DNA of 64,000 nucleotides from positions 1 to 64,000 of the forward strand of contig CAJXKK010000003.1 of the NCBI GenBank assembly GCA_913055615.1, read 5' to 3'. The notes beneath the pieces were generated by a model. It saw nothing but the letters and a program-made list of their open reading frames with translations. It searched no databases and was not told where the DNA came from. Shown here piece after piece: positions 34,882-44,335 of this stretch; position 1 is the first letter of the stretch; every line of letters starts with the position of its first letter. Made by a program: the position numbers and the translations under genes. Source of the stretch: an uncultured Ectothiorhodospiraceae bacterium (GTDB taxonomy: Bacteria > Pseudomonadota > Gammaproteobacteria > XJ16 > Halofilaceae).

Positions 34882-35814
34882 GTGGCTCCCAGCGATAAGA
34901 TCGGATCAGCCGGCGGACGCGGCAGCGCGGAAACCGGCATGGCACTGATGGCGGCAGCCATGCTCCTCGTGCCCGGGCTCGACGCGATCGCGAAGAGCCT
35001 GACGTCGACGCTGGCGCCGGCGCAGATTGCGTGGGGCCGATTCCTGTTCCAGACGCTGGCGATCCTGCCGGTGCTCTGGCTCTCCGGCCGGGTGATCCGC
35101 ACGCGCCGGCCACTCCTGCACGCCGCGCGCGGGCTGCTGCTGGCGGGCGCGCTGCTGCTGATCATCTGGGCGTTCCAGTATCTGCCGCTGGCCAACGCGA
35201 TCGCCATCTTCTTCGTCGAGCCACTGATACTGACCCTGCTGTCGGCCGCCTTCCTGGGCGAAAGAATCGGTCCGCGGCGGCTGGCGGCCGTCGCGGTGGG
35301 GATGATCGGCGCATTGATCGTGATCCGGCCCAACTGGGAGATCTTTGGCTGGGCGGCGGTCCTGCCGCTCGGGGCGGCGGTTTGTTTCGCCGGCTACCTC
35401 GCGCTGACGCGCCATTCGGGTGACGCGGAGCATCCACTGGCCATGCAGTTATGGGCGGGTGCGGCGGCGACGCTCGGGCTCACGATGGTCATCGGGCTGG
35501 GCGACGGCACGGGCATCGGGCCCATCGACCCGGTGTGGCCCGCGCCGGATGAGTGGGCGCTGCTGGTCGGCCTCGGTGCATTCTCCGCGACGACGCACGT
35601 GATGCTCGCGTTCGCGTTCCGTTTCGCGGAGGCCGGTATTCTCGCGCCGTTCCAGTACCTGGAGATCATCAGCGCGACGCTGCTGGGGCTGATGTTCTTC
35701 GGGGACTTTCCCGACGCCATGACATGGGCGGGCACGGCATTGATCGTCGCTGCGGGACTCTACGTCTTCGTAAACGAACGCGGCCAGCCACCGGAATCGC
35801 GTCCCGCATCGTGA
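34882..35814 (+). CDS. EamA/DMT-family transporter
   Basis: Inner-membrane transporter of the drug/metabolite superfamily, about 310 residues with ten hydrophobic spans in two EamA repeats (first: YLPLANAIAIFFVEPLILTLLSAAFLGERIG; second: ILAPFQYLEIISATLLGLMFFGDFPD). Substrate unknown. The GTG at 34882 has AAGGA at good spacing and is preferred; an ATG at 34849 lacks one. It stands alone after the strong terminator. Confidence 0.85.
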   Translation: MAPSDKIGSAGGRGSAETGMALMAAAMLLVPGLDAIAKSLTSTLAPAQIAWGRFLFQTLAILPVLWLSGRVIRTRRPLLHAARGLLLAGALLLIIWAFQYLPLANAIAIFFVEPLILTLLSAAFLGERIGPRRLAAVAVGMIGALIVIRPNWEIFGWAAVLPLGAAVCFAGYLALTRHSGDAEHPLAMQLWAGAAATLGLTMVIGLGDGTGIGPIDPVWPAPDEWALLVGLGAFSATTHVMLAFAFRFAEAGILAPFQYLEIISATLLGLMFFGDFPDAMTWAGTALIVAAGLYVFVNERGQPPESRPAS

Positions 35815-35889
35815 CTGCAGCGCGGGATGGTCCCGAGACCCGGTGGAGTCATTCGGGACCGGATCTCCCCCGCGCCCAGGGATTCCGGA

Positions 35890-37113
35890 TCACAATTGCG
35901 GACCATCCGGGGCAGTATAGTCGCCATCATCCGGGGAATCGGGTGCGTCATCGTCGACGGCGCGAACACGGTCCTCGTCGGCCCCCATGGCGAGCGCGAC
36001 TTCACGCAGCAATGCCCGGTGGACGTCACCGCTGCGCGGATCACCGCCTTCGTCCGCGGCCAGGATCTCGATGCCATCGGACTCTCGATACAAACGCAGT
36101 TCGAGGCTTCTCGATTCGGGCTCACCGCCACCGAAGAGGCCGAAAAAGCCGCCACCGCTATCCATGGAGCCTTCGGGCGGCCGCCAGTCGAGTTGATAGA
36201 CGCCGCGTTCGCGATCAGAGTCACGGACCTCGGCGCCGATCCGCACCAGGGCATCGCCGACTCGCACGAACACACGGCGGGCATCCCGATCGGCGACCCT
36301 GATCCGGGCAGCCCCCGAGTCGACTTCGTAGTCAACGGCACCGTCACCCGTGACACCGTCTTGCGCTACGATCGTATCCGAACGCTCCTCGGACACGCCG
36401 AGGTAGACCAGCAGACGGCGTGCCATCTCGGCCTCGATGCTCGGATCACCACGCCGGCGCACCCATTCGAAATCGGCTTCCATGCGCGTGTCGCTCTGGG
36501 CATCGATCTCCTGGGCCATCTGGTGGGCTACAAAGACGCGCGTACCCCCGTCTTCCATTCGCTCCAGGCGAAGATTGTAGCGGTCACGCAGATTATCCGA
36601 TGTCAGCCCGCCGAGCGCGCTGTTGAAGAATCCGGTCAGACCACCGGACTCGGGCCCGTCCTGGCGATCGGCCCAGCCCGTCTCGATAATACCGAGCGCG
36701 GGCTCCCGGCGTTCGACGGGAAGCCCCCTCGACTCAAGAAAACGGTCAACGCGCGGCCAGATATCATCCGGCGGCGCATCCTCGACCTCGAGCCAGGAAC
36801 TGGCGCCCGCCCGGACGAAGCGCACGTTGTCGAACTCGGGCAGCAGGCCGCTGTTTCCCGAGCCGCCGCCGTCGACGCCGGAACCGCTCGTGGAGGCCGT
36901 TGTCGCGCCGCCCGAGCCGCTGCCGCCGATCGTCAGCCCGGACCGCGATTCGGGCCGGGTCAGATCGGGCGGCACCTCAAGCGATTTCGCGTTCTCCGCG
37001 TTGCGGTAGTCGACGGTCGGTCCTTTGTCCGCAGTGAGACTGCAGCCACCCAGCAAAAGGGTGACTGCCAGCAGCGACCCGGCCGGCAGCCGGGTCAGAC
37101 GATTACAGCGCAT
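35890..37113 (-). CDS. bamC: Outer-membrane assembly lipoprotein BamC
   Basis: Lipoprotein of the BAM complex, 407 residues. The signal peptide ends in the lipobox LLLGGC (Cys near residue 24). The N-terminal [21 protein letters not shown] matches the unstructured BamC segment that contacts BamD. A Gly/Ser-rich linker (about 62-90) is followed by two helix-grip domains. It is longer than E. coli BamC (344 residues) because of the linker and acidic C terminus. Its ATG overlaps the end of dapA; dapA-bamC is the conserved order. Confidence 0.92.
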   Translation of the reverse strand: MRCNRLTRLPAGSLLAVTLLLGGCSLTADKGPTVDYRNAENAKSLEVPPDLTRPESRSGLTIGGSGSGGATTASTSGSGVDGGGSGNSGLLPEFDNVRFVRAGASSWLEVEDAPPDDIWPRVDRFLESRGLPVERREPALGIIETGWADRQDGPESGGLTGFFNSALGGLTSDNLRDRYNLRLERMEDGGTRVFVAHQMAQEIDAQSDTRMEADFEWVRRRGDPSIEAEMARRLLVYLGVSEERSDTIVAQDGVTGDGAVDYEVDSGAARIRVADRDARRVFVRVGDALVRIGAEVRDSDRERGVYQLDWRPPEGSMDSGGGFFGLFGGGEPESRSLELRLYRESDGIEILAADEGGDPRSGDVHRALLREVALAMGADEDRVRAVDDDAPDSPDDGDYTAPDGPQL

Positions 37114-37978
37114 CAATGGCTCGCAGTGCCTCACGGACGGTTTCGTGGTAGCGCTCCTCGAGCGGAACCAGCGGCAGCCGGATGCCCGGCTCCATGAGCC
37201 CCATCTCGGCCAGTGCCCATTTCACGGGGATCGGGCTCGTCTGACAGAACAGGGCCGCGTGCAGCGGACGCAGGCGATCATCGATCGCCTGGGCGGCTTC
37301 CCGATCCCCCTGGATCCCCAGCATGCACATCTCGTGCATCAGGCGCGGTGCGACATTGGCCGTCACCGAGATATCGCCGTGCCCGCCCTCCAGTATGAGC
37401 GCCAGCGCGGTCGGATCCTCACCGCTGTAGACGGCCATGCGGTCGCCGCAACGGTCTATGATGTCGCGGCCACGCGCAGGATCACCGGTCGCCTCCTTGA
37501 TGCCGACAATGTTGTCGATGACCGCCAGGCGCTCGACCGTCTCCGGGAGCATATCCACGGAGGTACGGCCGGGCACATTATAGAGGATATGCGGGCAGGA
37601 AACGGCCTCGGCAATCGCCGCAAAGTGCTGGTACAGACCTTCCTGGGTCGGCTTGTTGTAATACGGGGTGACCTGCAGCGTCGCCTCGGCGCCGACATCG
37701 ACCGCGGCGCGCGCGAGTTCGATCGCCTCGCTGGTCGCATTGCCACCTGCCCCGGCCAGCACGGGGATCCGACCCGCGACCAGCTCGACGGTGCGTCGGA
37801 TAACATCGATATGCTCGCCCGGGCTCAGCGTCGGCGACTCGCCGGTCGTGCCGACGGAGACGATCGCATCCGTCCCGTTCTCGATGTGGAATTCGACCAC
37901 ACGCGCGAGCGCGGCATCGTCGAGCGTGCCATCCCCATGCATCGGGGTGACGAGCGCGACCATACTCCCTTGATACAT
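37103..37978 (-). CDS. dapA: 4-hydroxy-tetrahydrodipicolinate synthase
   Basis: Lysine/diaminopimelate pathway enzyme condensing pyruvate with aspartate semialdehyde. 291 residues. Schiff-base lysine in VGIKEATGD (near 161), GTTGESPTL (Thr pair for pyruvate), [14 protein letters not shown] and [11 protein letters not shown] with the catalytic Tyr. The ATG at 37978 ([13 protein letters not shown]) removes a long non-homologous upstream frame. Confidence 0.97.
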   Translation of the reverse strand: MYQGSMVALVTPMHGDGTLDDAALARVVEFHIENGTDAIVSVGTTGESPTLSPGEHIDVIRRTVELVAGRIPVLAGAGGNATSEAIELARAAVDVGAEATLQVTPYYNKPTQEGLYQHFAAIAEAVSCPHILYNVPGRTSVDMLPETVERLAVIDNIVGIKEATGDPARGRDIIDRCGDRMAVYSGEDPTALALILEGGHGDISVTANVAPRLMHEMCMLGIQGDREAAQAIDDRLRPLHAALFCQTSPIPVKWALAEMGLMEPGIRLPLVPLEERYHETVREALRAIDAL

Positions 37979-38260
37979 GAGGGGATTTCCCGCAGATACG
38001 AAAACGGGGATGGTACTGCCCGCGGGCACGACTGACAAGCTGCCGCACCCGACACCGAATCGCGCGGGAGGCCGCGCACAGCTCCCGCGTGCAGCCCGCT
38101 CCGGCGCGTTTTCAGCCCCATGACGCCCGTGTACACTCGACCGCGCCGGCGCCGCGTCCACGGGGCCGGCGCGAGATCATGACGCGACCGGCAACGAGCG
38201 CACCAGTGCCCGGACCCGGTAAGCGGACCACCACCCGCCATGCTGCCTTGAGGGCCTCCG
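37979..38260. other. Intergenic region between dapA and the PhoH-like gene
   Basis: About 280 bp of G+C-rich sequence between divergent genes. It should hold both promoters; I see no gene and no clear regulatory palindrome. Confidence 0.45.
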
Positions 38261-39691
38261 ATGACGGACGCAGACCGCCGCCTGTTCATCCTCGATACCA
38301 ACGTGCTGATGCACGACCCGTCCGCCCTGTTCCGCTTCAATGAACACGACGTCTATCTGCCGATGGTCGTCCTCGAAGAACTCGATGCCGGCAAGAAGGG
38401 CATGTCGGAGACGGCGCGCAACGCACGCCAGTCGAGCCGTTTCATCGACGAGCTGATGGTCAATCACCCCGATGAACCGATCCAGCGCGGACTGCCACTG
38501 GCGGAGGTCCCCTTCCTCGCGGTCAACGGCAACGGCCATGACCTGCAGAAAACACCGGCCGGCCGGCTGTTCTTCGAGATGCAGAGCCACCGTTCGGCCC
38601 TGCCCGAGTCGCTGCCCGGCAGCCGACCGGACAATTCGATCCTGGGAACCGCGCTGGCGCTGATGTCGGAGCACCCGGAATACCGGGTTACGCTCGTCTC
38701 CAAGGACATAAACCTGCGGATCAAGGCGAATGTCGTCGGCATCCACGCGGAGGATTACTACAACGACCAGGTACTGGAAGACGCGAGCCTCCTGTACAGC
38801 GGCGTGCAGTCACTACCAACCGATTTCTGGGAGAGCCACGGCAAGCAGATGGAGTCGTGGCAGGAAGAGGGCCGCACGTTCTATCGCCTGACGGGCCCCG
38901 AGACTGCGGACTGGGTGCCCAACGAGTGCCTGTACCTCGAGGACGAGGATGCGTTCGAGGCCCTGGTCCGGCGCGCGGACGGCGACGGCGCGATCATCGA
39001 ACACGCGCGCCGATTCTATGGCGAGAAGCAGTCGGTCTGGGGCATCACGGCGCTCAACCGCGAGCAGAACTTCGCGCTCAATCTGCTTATGGACCCGGAG
39101 ATCGAGTTCGTGACGCTGGTCGGCATGGCCGGCACCGGCAAAACGCTGCTGACGCTGGCGGCCGGACTGGAACAGACCCTCGACGACCGCACCTACAACG
39201 AGATCATCATGACGCGCGTCACCGTCCCGGTCGGCGACGACATCGGCTTCCTCCCCGGCACTGAGGAGGAGAAGATGACGCCGTGGATGGGCGCGCTCAT
39301 GGACAACCTCGAATTCCTCACCCAGACCGGTGACGCCGAAGGCGGCAGCTGGGAACGCCAGGCCACGAACGATCTGCTGTCCAGCCGCATCAAGGTCCGT
39401 TCCGTCAACTTCATGCGCGGGCGCACTTTCCTCAATCGCTTCCTGATTATCGACGAGGCGCAGAACCTCACGCCGAAACAGATGAAGACCCTGATCACGC
39501 GCGCCGGCCCGGGCACCAAGATCGTCTGCCTGGGCAACATCGCCCAGATCGACACGCCCTACCTCAGCGAGACCAACTGCGGCCTCACCTACGTCGTCGA
39601 CCGCTTCAAGGGCTGGCAGCACTCGGGCCACATCATCCTCACCCGCGGCGAACGCTCACGGCTGGCGGACTATGCTTCCGAGGTGCTGTAA
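38261..39691 (+). CDS. PIN-PhoH family RNase/ATPase (PhoH2-like)
   Basis: 476-residue protein with an N-terminal PIN nuclease domain (FILDTNVLMHDPS, VVLEELDAGKKG, NSILGTALALM, VTLVSKDINLRIKA) and a C-terminal PhoH ATPase domain (Walker A GMAGTGKTLL near residue 290, FLIIDEAQNLTPKQMKTLITR Walker B). Members couple RNA unwinding to cleavage; in actinobacteria PhoH2 has a small antitoxin partner, but no such gene is next to it here. Start has GAGG 8 bp upstream. An IS110-type transposase follows 80 bp later. Confidence 0.93.
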   Translation: MTDADRRLFILDTNVLMHDPSALFRFNEHDVYLPMVVLEELDAGKKGMSETARNARQSSRFIDELMVNHPDEPIQRGLPLAEVPFLAVNGNGHDLQKTPAGRLFFEMQSHRSALPESLPGSRPDNSILGTALALMSEHPEYRVTLVSKDINLRIKANVVGIHAEDYYNDQVLEDASLLYSGVQSLPTDFWESHGKQMESWQEEGRTFYRLTGPETADWVPNECLYLEDEDAFEALVRRADGDGAIIEHARRFYGEKQSVWGITALNREQNFALNLLMDPEIEFVTLVGMAGTGKTLLTLAAGLEQTLDDRTYNEIIMTRVTVPVGDDIGFLPGTEEEKMTPWMGALMDNLEFLTQTGDAEGGSWERQATNDLLSSRIKVRSVNFMRGRTFLNRFLIIDEAQNLTPKQMKTLITRAGPGTKIVCLGNIAQIDTPYLSETNCGLTYVVDRFKGWQHSGHIILTRGERSRLADYASEVL

Positions 39692-39770
39692 CTAATGGAA
39701 TGGACCGCCGCCTCCCTTCTACCATCGGCGATCGATGAAGAAGGGCCAAGGCGAAAGGAGGAAGCGATCC

Positions 39771-40799
39771 ATGACCATTACAACCATCGGCATCGATCTC
39801 GGCAAGAACAAAATGCACATGATCGGCCTCGATGAAGGCGGCCACGTCGTCGAGCGCCGCGTGTTCGCAAGCCGGACCGCGCTGATCCGGTATCTCAGTC
39901 GCCAGACTCCGGCACGCGTGGCGATGGAGGCCTGCGCCGGCGCGCACTACGTCGGGCGCAAGGCCGAGGCCCTGGGCCATGACGCCCGGCTTCTTCCCGG
40001 TCAGTACGTTCGCGGCTACGTGAAGTCGCAGAAGAACGACTATGCCGACGCGGAGGCGATCGCGGAAGCGGCGACCCGCCCAACGATGCGGCACGTGCCG
40101 ATCAAGGAGGTCAGCCAGCAGGAACTGCAGCTCCTCCATCGCCAGCGTCAGGGCTGGGTCGGCCAGCGCACCGAGACCGCGAACCGCATCCGCGCCGTGC
40201 TGCTCGAGTTCGGCATCACGATCCCCAAGGGGCTCCACCAGCTACGCCGCGAGTTGCCGTTCGTGCTCGAGGATCACGACAACGGTCTGCCGGACCGGAC
40301 GCGGCAGCTGCTCTACACCCTCTGGCGGGACCTGCTCGAACTTCACGAGCGCGTCGACTGGATCACGGCCGAGTTCCAGCGCACCGCCGAGCAGGACCCG
40401 CGGGCGCGATCGCTGCTCGGTATCCCGGGGATCGGGCCGGTCATCGCGACCGCCCTCGTCGCGGCGGTCGGCGATGCCCGCGCATTCCGGCGTGGCCGCG
40501 ACCTGGCGGCCTGGCTCGGCATCGTTCCCAGGCAACACTCGACGGGCGGCAAGACACGCCTGCTGGGCATCTCCAAGCAGGGCAACAGCTACCTGCGTTC
40601 GCTGTTGATCCACGGTGCCCGGGCTCTCGTGCGTCATGCCGCGCGTCGAACCGACGCGCTGGGCTGCTGGATCGCCCGGCTGCAGGAGCGCAAGCCGATC
40701 AATGTCGTGACCGTCGCGCTCGCCAACAAACTCGCGCGGGCAGCCTGCGTGGTGCTCCATCGCCAGGAGCCCTTCCGCGCCGAGGCACTGGTGAACTGA
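39771..40799 (+). CDS. IS110-family transposase (IS1111 group-like)
   Basis: DEDD transposase, 342 residues, full length. N-terminal RuvC-like catalytic part: TIGIDLGKNKMHM (Asp), MEACAGAHY (Glu), KNDYADAEAI (Asp pair). C-terminal Transposase_20 domain: LLGIPGIGPVIATALVA, LAAWLGIVPRQHSTGGKTRLLGISKQGNSYLRSLLIHGAR with the conserved serine. GGAGG precedes the ATG at 39771. There is no frameshift, so the element may be active. I could not define exact ends; IS110 elements usually lack clear terminal repeats and duplications. Confidence 0.93.
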   Translation: MTITTIGIDLGKNKMHMIGLDEGGHVVERRVFASRTALIRYLSRQTPARVAMEACAGAHYVGRKAEALGHDARLLPGQYVRGYVKSQKNDYADAEAIAEAATRPTMRHVPIKEVSQQELQLLHRQRQGWVGQRTETANRIRAVLLEFGITIPKGLHQLRRELPFVLEDHDNGLPDRTRQLLYTLWRDLLELHERVDWITAEFQRTAEQDPRARSLLGIPGIGPVIATALVAAVGDARAFRRGRDLAAWLGIVPRQHSTGGKTRLLGISKQGNSYLRSLLIHGARALVRHAARRTDALGCWIARLQERKPINVVTVALANKLARAACVVLHRQEPFRAEALVN

Positions 40800-41000
40800 A
40801 GCCGAACGATCACGACCGAGGAAGCGACGTTCAACCCGCGTCAGTCAATGAGGTGACATCACCGAGTGAGCGCAAGCGCTGATCGAGATGGCGGCGACCG
40901 GCGGTTCGGCACGCCCCAAGGCCGGTAAAAAAAGCGGCTCCATCGGAAGCCTCTAAGCTATTTGGCCCGGGCGTGCGCGATTCTCCATCCTGGCCCGAGG
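40800..41000 (+). mobile_element. Non-coding tail of the IS110/IS1111 element
   Basis: About 200 bp after the transposase stop, with a small hairpin (AGCG-CAAG-CGCT at about 40870-40885), a poly-A run and no open frame of note. In IS1111-group elements the long downstream flank encodes the bridge RNA that pairs with target and donor DNA. Boundaries are approximate. Confidence 0.4.
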
Positions 41001-41097
41001 CGAAACGCCTGCAATTCGAGGCCGAATACATTGGCGTAGCCGGCTCCCTCCAATCGACGGTCGGTGCTTGCATCACGGCGGCGGTCCATACATTTTT

Positions 41098-41516
41098 TTG
41101 AACCACGAATGAACACGAATCGACACGAATGGGCTCCTGGATGGATTACTCGTTCCGGGAGCTTCGCTGTTGTGCGCCCGTAGCGCCATCCGCTGCTTGA
41201 ACCACAGATGGACACAGATAAACACAGATGAAAAAAAGAACGTAAAACACCGGTTCGTTCTAATCACCGCAAGTTACCGCACCACCGGCTCTGTTAGCTC
41301 CAACCGGTTTTGACTTATATCCGTGTTCATCTGTGTTCATCCGTGGTTCTGCCTTTATCGATCGTTCTCGACGCGGATTCAGCGCAGCTCCCGGAACGAG
41401 TAACCCATCCAGGAGCCCATTCGTGTTCATTGCTCGGCGCGTCCATGCACCTTGCCCCTTCGGGGCTAGCGCGAAGATTCGCTCCCGGCGAATCATTCGT
41501 GGTTCCCGCCTTTACG
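41098..41516. repeat. Nested inverted-repeat region made of ACCAC-GAT-ACAC-GAT words
   Basis: The outer arm at about 41124-41163 (CGAATGGGCTCCTGGATGG to CGGGAGCT) recurs inverted at 41386-41423 with one mismatch. Inside it, GAACCACAGATGGACACAGATAAACACAGAT (about 41198-41228) is mirrored by ATCCGTGTTCATCTGTGTTCATCCGTGGTTC (about 41318-41348). Further GAACCACGAATGAACACGAAT words sit at the outer ends (41098 and about 41500). No gene is supported inside; the frames that spell FICVHLWF come from the repeat word itself. Confidence 0.8.
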
Positions 41517-41590
41517 CCCGGTTTGCCCTCCTCGCCACATGTCAATAGACTCATCGGGTCGCCGTTGGCGTGTTTCTCAGGGAGTGGTTT

Positions 41591-42187
41591 ATGTCGACCG
41601 GTATGATTATTTTTCTCGTGGTGCTGGCCGTGGCCATCGGTTATGCGATCGTTATCTACAACCGCATGGTCGAGTTCCGGAATCGCGTCAAGAACGGCTT
41701 CGCGCAGATCGACGTCCAGCTGCAGCGCCGCTACGAGCTCATCCCCAATCTCGTCGAGACGGCCAAAAACTACATCCAGCACGAGCGCGAGACGCTCACG
41801 CAGGTGATCGAGGCGCGCAATCAGGCCAAGGCGGCGGAGGAGAAGGCCGCGCAGCAACCGGAGAACGCCGAGGCCATGCGCCAGCTCTCGCAGTCCGAGG
41901 GCGGTCTCTCGGCGGCGCTCGGCAAACTGTTCGCACTGAACGAGAGCTACCCGGACCTCAAAGCCGACGGCACCATGCGCGACCTGATGGAGGAACTCAC
42001 CTCCACCGAGAACAAGGTCTCGTTCGCGCGCCAGCACTTCAACGACGCGGTGATGTACTACAACACCTTCCGCGAGCAGTTCCCCAACAACATGATCGCG
42101 GGGCCCACCGGTTTCCAGCCGGCCGAACAGCTCGAACTGGATAACCCCGAGGAGGTGCGCAAGCCGGTGCAGGTGTCCTTCGGCTGA
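41591..42187 (+). CDS. lemA: LemA-family protein
   Basis: Membrane-anchored coiled-coil protein, 198 residues. One N-terminal membrane span (residues 4-24), then the LemA signature YNRMVEFRNRVKNGFAQIDVQLQRRYELIPNLVETAKNY and a C-terminal SFARQHFNDAVMYYNTFREQFP. GGGAG lies 6 bp before the ATG at 41591. A membrane M48 protease gene follows 36 bp downstream, a conserved pairing; the function of LemA is not established. Confidence 0.93.
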   Translation: MSTGMIIFLVVLAVAIGYAIVIYNRMVEFRNRVKNGFAQIDVQLQRRYELIPNLVETAKNYIQHERETLTQVIEARNQAKAAEEKAAQQPENAEAMRQLSQSEGGLSAALGKLFALNESYPDLKADGTMRDLMEELTSTENKVSFARQHFNDAVMYYNTFREQFPNNMIAGPTGFQPAEQLELDNPEEVRKPVQVSFG

Positions 42188-42223
42188 CGCCACGCGGGAA
42201 CGCAACGGACAAGGCTGGGCCCC

Positions 42224-44242
42224 ATGGACTTTTTCGAACGCCAGGATCGAGCGCGCAGATCGACCGCCGTGCTGGTGCTCGCGTTCGTGGTGGCCATCCT
42301 GCTGGTCGCTGTCGCGGTCGACGCCGTGGTCTGGGGCGTGCTGCGCGTGCTCGATCGCACCGCGCTCGATTTCCTCGCCTGGATGGCCACGCCGCGCGCC
42401 TGGATCATCACCACCGTCCTGCTCCTGACCATCGTCACCACCAGCTTCTGGCGCTCGGCGCAGCTCTACAGGGGCGGCGGCGGCCGCGTGGCCCTCATGC
42501 TCGGCGGCCGGATCGTTGACCCGGATACGGAGGACGAGGATGAGTCGCGCCTGATCAATGTCGTCGAGGAGATGGCGATCGCCGCCGGCATCACCGTGCC
42601 CGATGTCTACGTGCTCGACAACGAGGACGCGATCAACGCTTTCGCCGCCGGCGACAGCCCTGCCAACGCCGTAATCGCCGTCACGCGCGGTCTGCTCGAA
42701 AGCCTCGACCGGGATGCGTTGCAGGGCGTGATCGCACACGAGTTCAGTCACATCCTGAACGGCGACATGCGGATCAACATCCGCATGATCGGCCTGCTGG
42801 CCGGAATGACCATGCTCAGCGAGATCGGCATCCGGCCGTGGCGTTCGATGGGAACGTTTCGCGGTCGCCGGTACGGTCACCGCCGCTCGCTCATCGGCGT
42901 AAGTGGCCGGGGCGGACAGGCCTATATCGTCATCCTCGTCGCCGGGCTCGTGGTGGCGGCGATCGGCTGGATCGGCGTCCTCGGCGGGCGCCTTATCAAG
43001 GCCGCGGTCTCACGCCAGCGGGAATTCCTGGCAGACGCCGCGGCGGTGCAGTTCACGCGCAACCCCGAGGGGCTCGCCCACGCACTGCTCGAAATCCACG
43101 AGGGATCGGGCGGCGGCAGCCGCCTGCACAACCACCACGCGGAGGAGATCAGCCATATGGGTTTCGGGCGCACCGTCAGCGGTATCACCGGGCTGACGGC
43201 CACGCACCCGCCGATCAAGGACCGCATGGTCGCCCTCGGCCCCAAGTACGAATACTGGTACAACCATGGCGAGCGCATCCGGCGCAGGGAACAGCGCGAG
43301 GCCGAGGCCGAGGAGGGCGCGGCGCGCAAGGAGGAGCAGCGCAGCGCCGCGGCCAGCGCCAGCGAGGGTGCCGTTCTGGTCGGCCTCGGCGGCGCGGACG
43401 CGGTCGGCGCGGGGCTCTCGGCGGCCACGCTCGCGGGGATCGCCGGATCGCTGGACGGCGGATCGCTCCAGCGCGCCCACGAGCTGTTGCGCCGCCTCCC
43501 CGAGGAGATCCTGCAGGCAGTGCACACCCCGAACGGCGCAGAGGATGCGGTGTCCGCGCTGCTGCTGCACGGGCCGGACACCCGCGAGCGCGACCTGGCC
43601 GTCCTGCCCGAGGGGCGGCGCGAGCAGGTCGGACGCCTGCGCCTCGCGCTGGAGTGCAACTGGCCCGGCAAGAGCGCCGACCGCCTCGATCCGCGTATCC
43701 GGCTGCCGCTGCTCGAGCTCGCATTGCGCTCGCTGCGCAGGCTCGACGCCGAGGCGCGCGCGTCCTTTGTGAAGCGCCTCGATGCGCAGATCCGCGTCAA
43801 CGGTCGCATGTCGATGTTCGAGTACGCCGCGCGGACCCTGCTGCGGCGCGAACTCGATATCGAGCGCGTATCCCGTTACGGCACGGCCAAACTCAAGCGC
43901 CATCGCGACGAAGCCGAGGCCGTGCTGTCACTGCTGGCCCATGCCGGCGGCGGCAACCGGCAGCAGCGCGCCACCGCATATGCCCGCGGGGTGGAGGGCC
44001 TGCCGGGCGCCCCCTCGGACACTGCACTCCTGCCAACGAGTGAGTGCGGCCCAAAGGTCGTCACCCGGGCACTGACCACGCTCGAGGCCGTACAGCCCGG
44101 GGACAAGCGCGCACTGCTGGAGGCCTGCACCCGCACGATCGCGGCCGACGACTACATCCGCGCGAGCGAGGCGGAACTGCTGCGCATGTTCGCCGCCCTT
44201 CTGGACACACCCGTCCCAGCCATCTTCGCCGACTGCGACTGA
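42224..44242 (+). CDS. M48-family membrane metalloprotease (HtpX-like) with long C-terminal extension
   Basis: Zinc protease of 672 residues. Two N-terminal spans (about 14-40 and 58-75), the HEFSH zinc motif at 172-176 with the downstream glutamate in SRQREFLADAAAVQFTRNP, and two more spans between. HtpX is about 290 residues; here the catalytic part ends near 350 and is followed by an acidic linker and a 300-residue helical, Arg/Leu-rich domain that I do not recognise. Probably co-transcribed with lemA and involved in envelope protein quality control. Confidence 0.9.
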   Translation: MDFFERQDRARRSTAVLVLAFVVAILLVAVAVDAVVWGVLRVLDRTALDFLAWMATPRAWIITTVLLLTIVTTSFWRSAQLYRGGGGRVALMLGGRIVDPDTEDEDESRLINVVEEMAIAAGITVPDVYVLDNEDAINAFAAGDSPANAVIAVTRGLLESLDRDALQGVIAHEFSHILNGDMRINIRMIGLLAGMTMLSEIGIRPWRSMGTFRGRRYGHRRSLIGVSGRGGQAYIVILVAGLVVAAIGWIGVLGGRLIKAAVSRQREFLADAAAVQFTRNPEGLAHALLEIHEGSGGGSRLHNHHAEEISHMGFGRTVSGITGLTATHPPIKDRMVALGPKYEYWYNHGERIRRREQREAEAEEGAARKEEQRSAAASASEGAVLVGLGGADAVGAGLSAATLAGIAGSLDGGSLQRAHELLRRLPEEILQAVHTPNGAEDAVSALLLHGPDTRERDLAVLPEGRREQVGRLRLALECNWPGKSADRLDPRIRLPLLELALRSLRRLDAEARASFVKRLDAQIRVNGRMSMFEYAARTLLRRELDIERVSRYGTAKLKRHRDEAEAVLSLLAHAGGGNRQQRATAYARGVEGLPGAPSDTALLPTSECGPKVVTRALTTLEAVQPGDKRALLEACTRTIAADDYIRASEAELLRMFAALLDTPVPAIFADCD

Positions 44243-44335
44243 GCCTGCCCCGACGGACCCTGCCCCCCCGGGCTCGGTCGACCCCGTCCGGATGCGCTAT
44301 CCTGCTGGTCACATTCAACGGTCGCCGGAGATCCC

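Noticed and set aside
39692-39770. Terminal inverted repeats of the IS110-type element
   Set aside because: I compared the left flank with the right flank and found only short G+C-rich similarity (GGCGGCGACC-like), too weak to define ends.
41073-41267. Short minus-strand frame containing FSSVFICVHLWFK
   Set aside because: This peptide is a direct translation of the ACACAGATGAACAC-type repeat word and recurs wherever the repeat lies, so it is not a gene.
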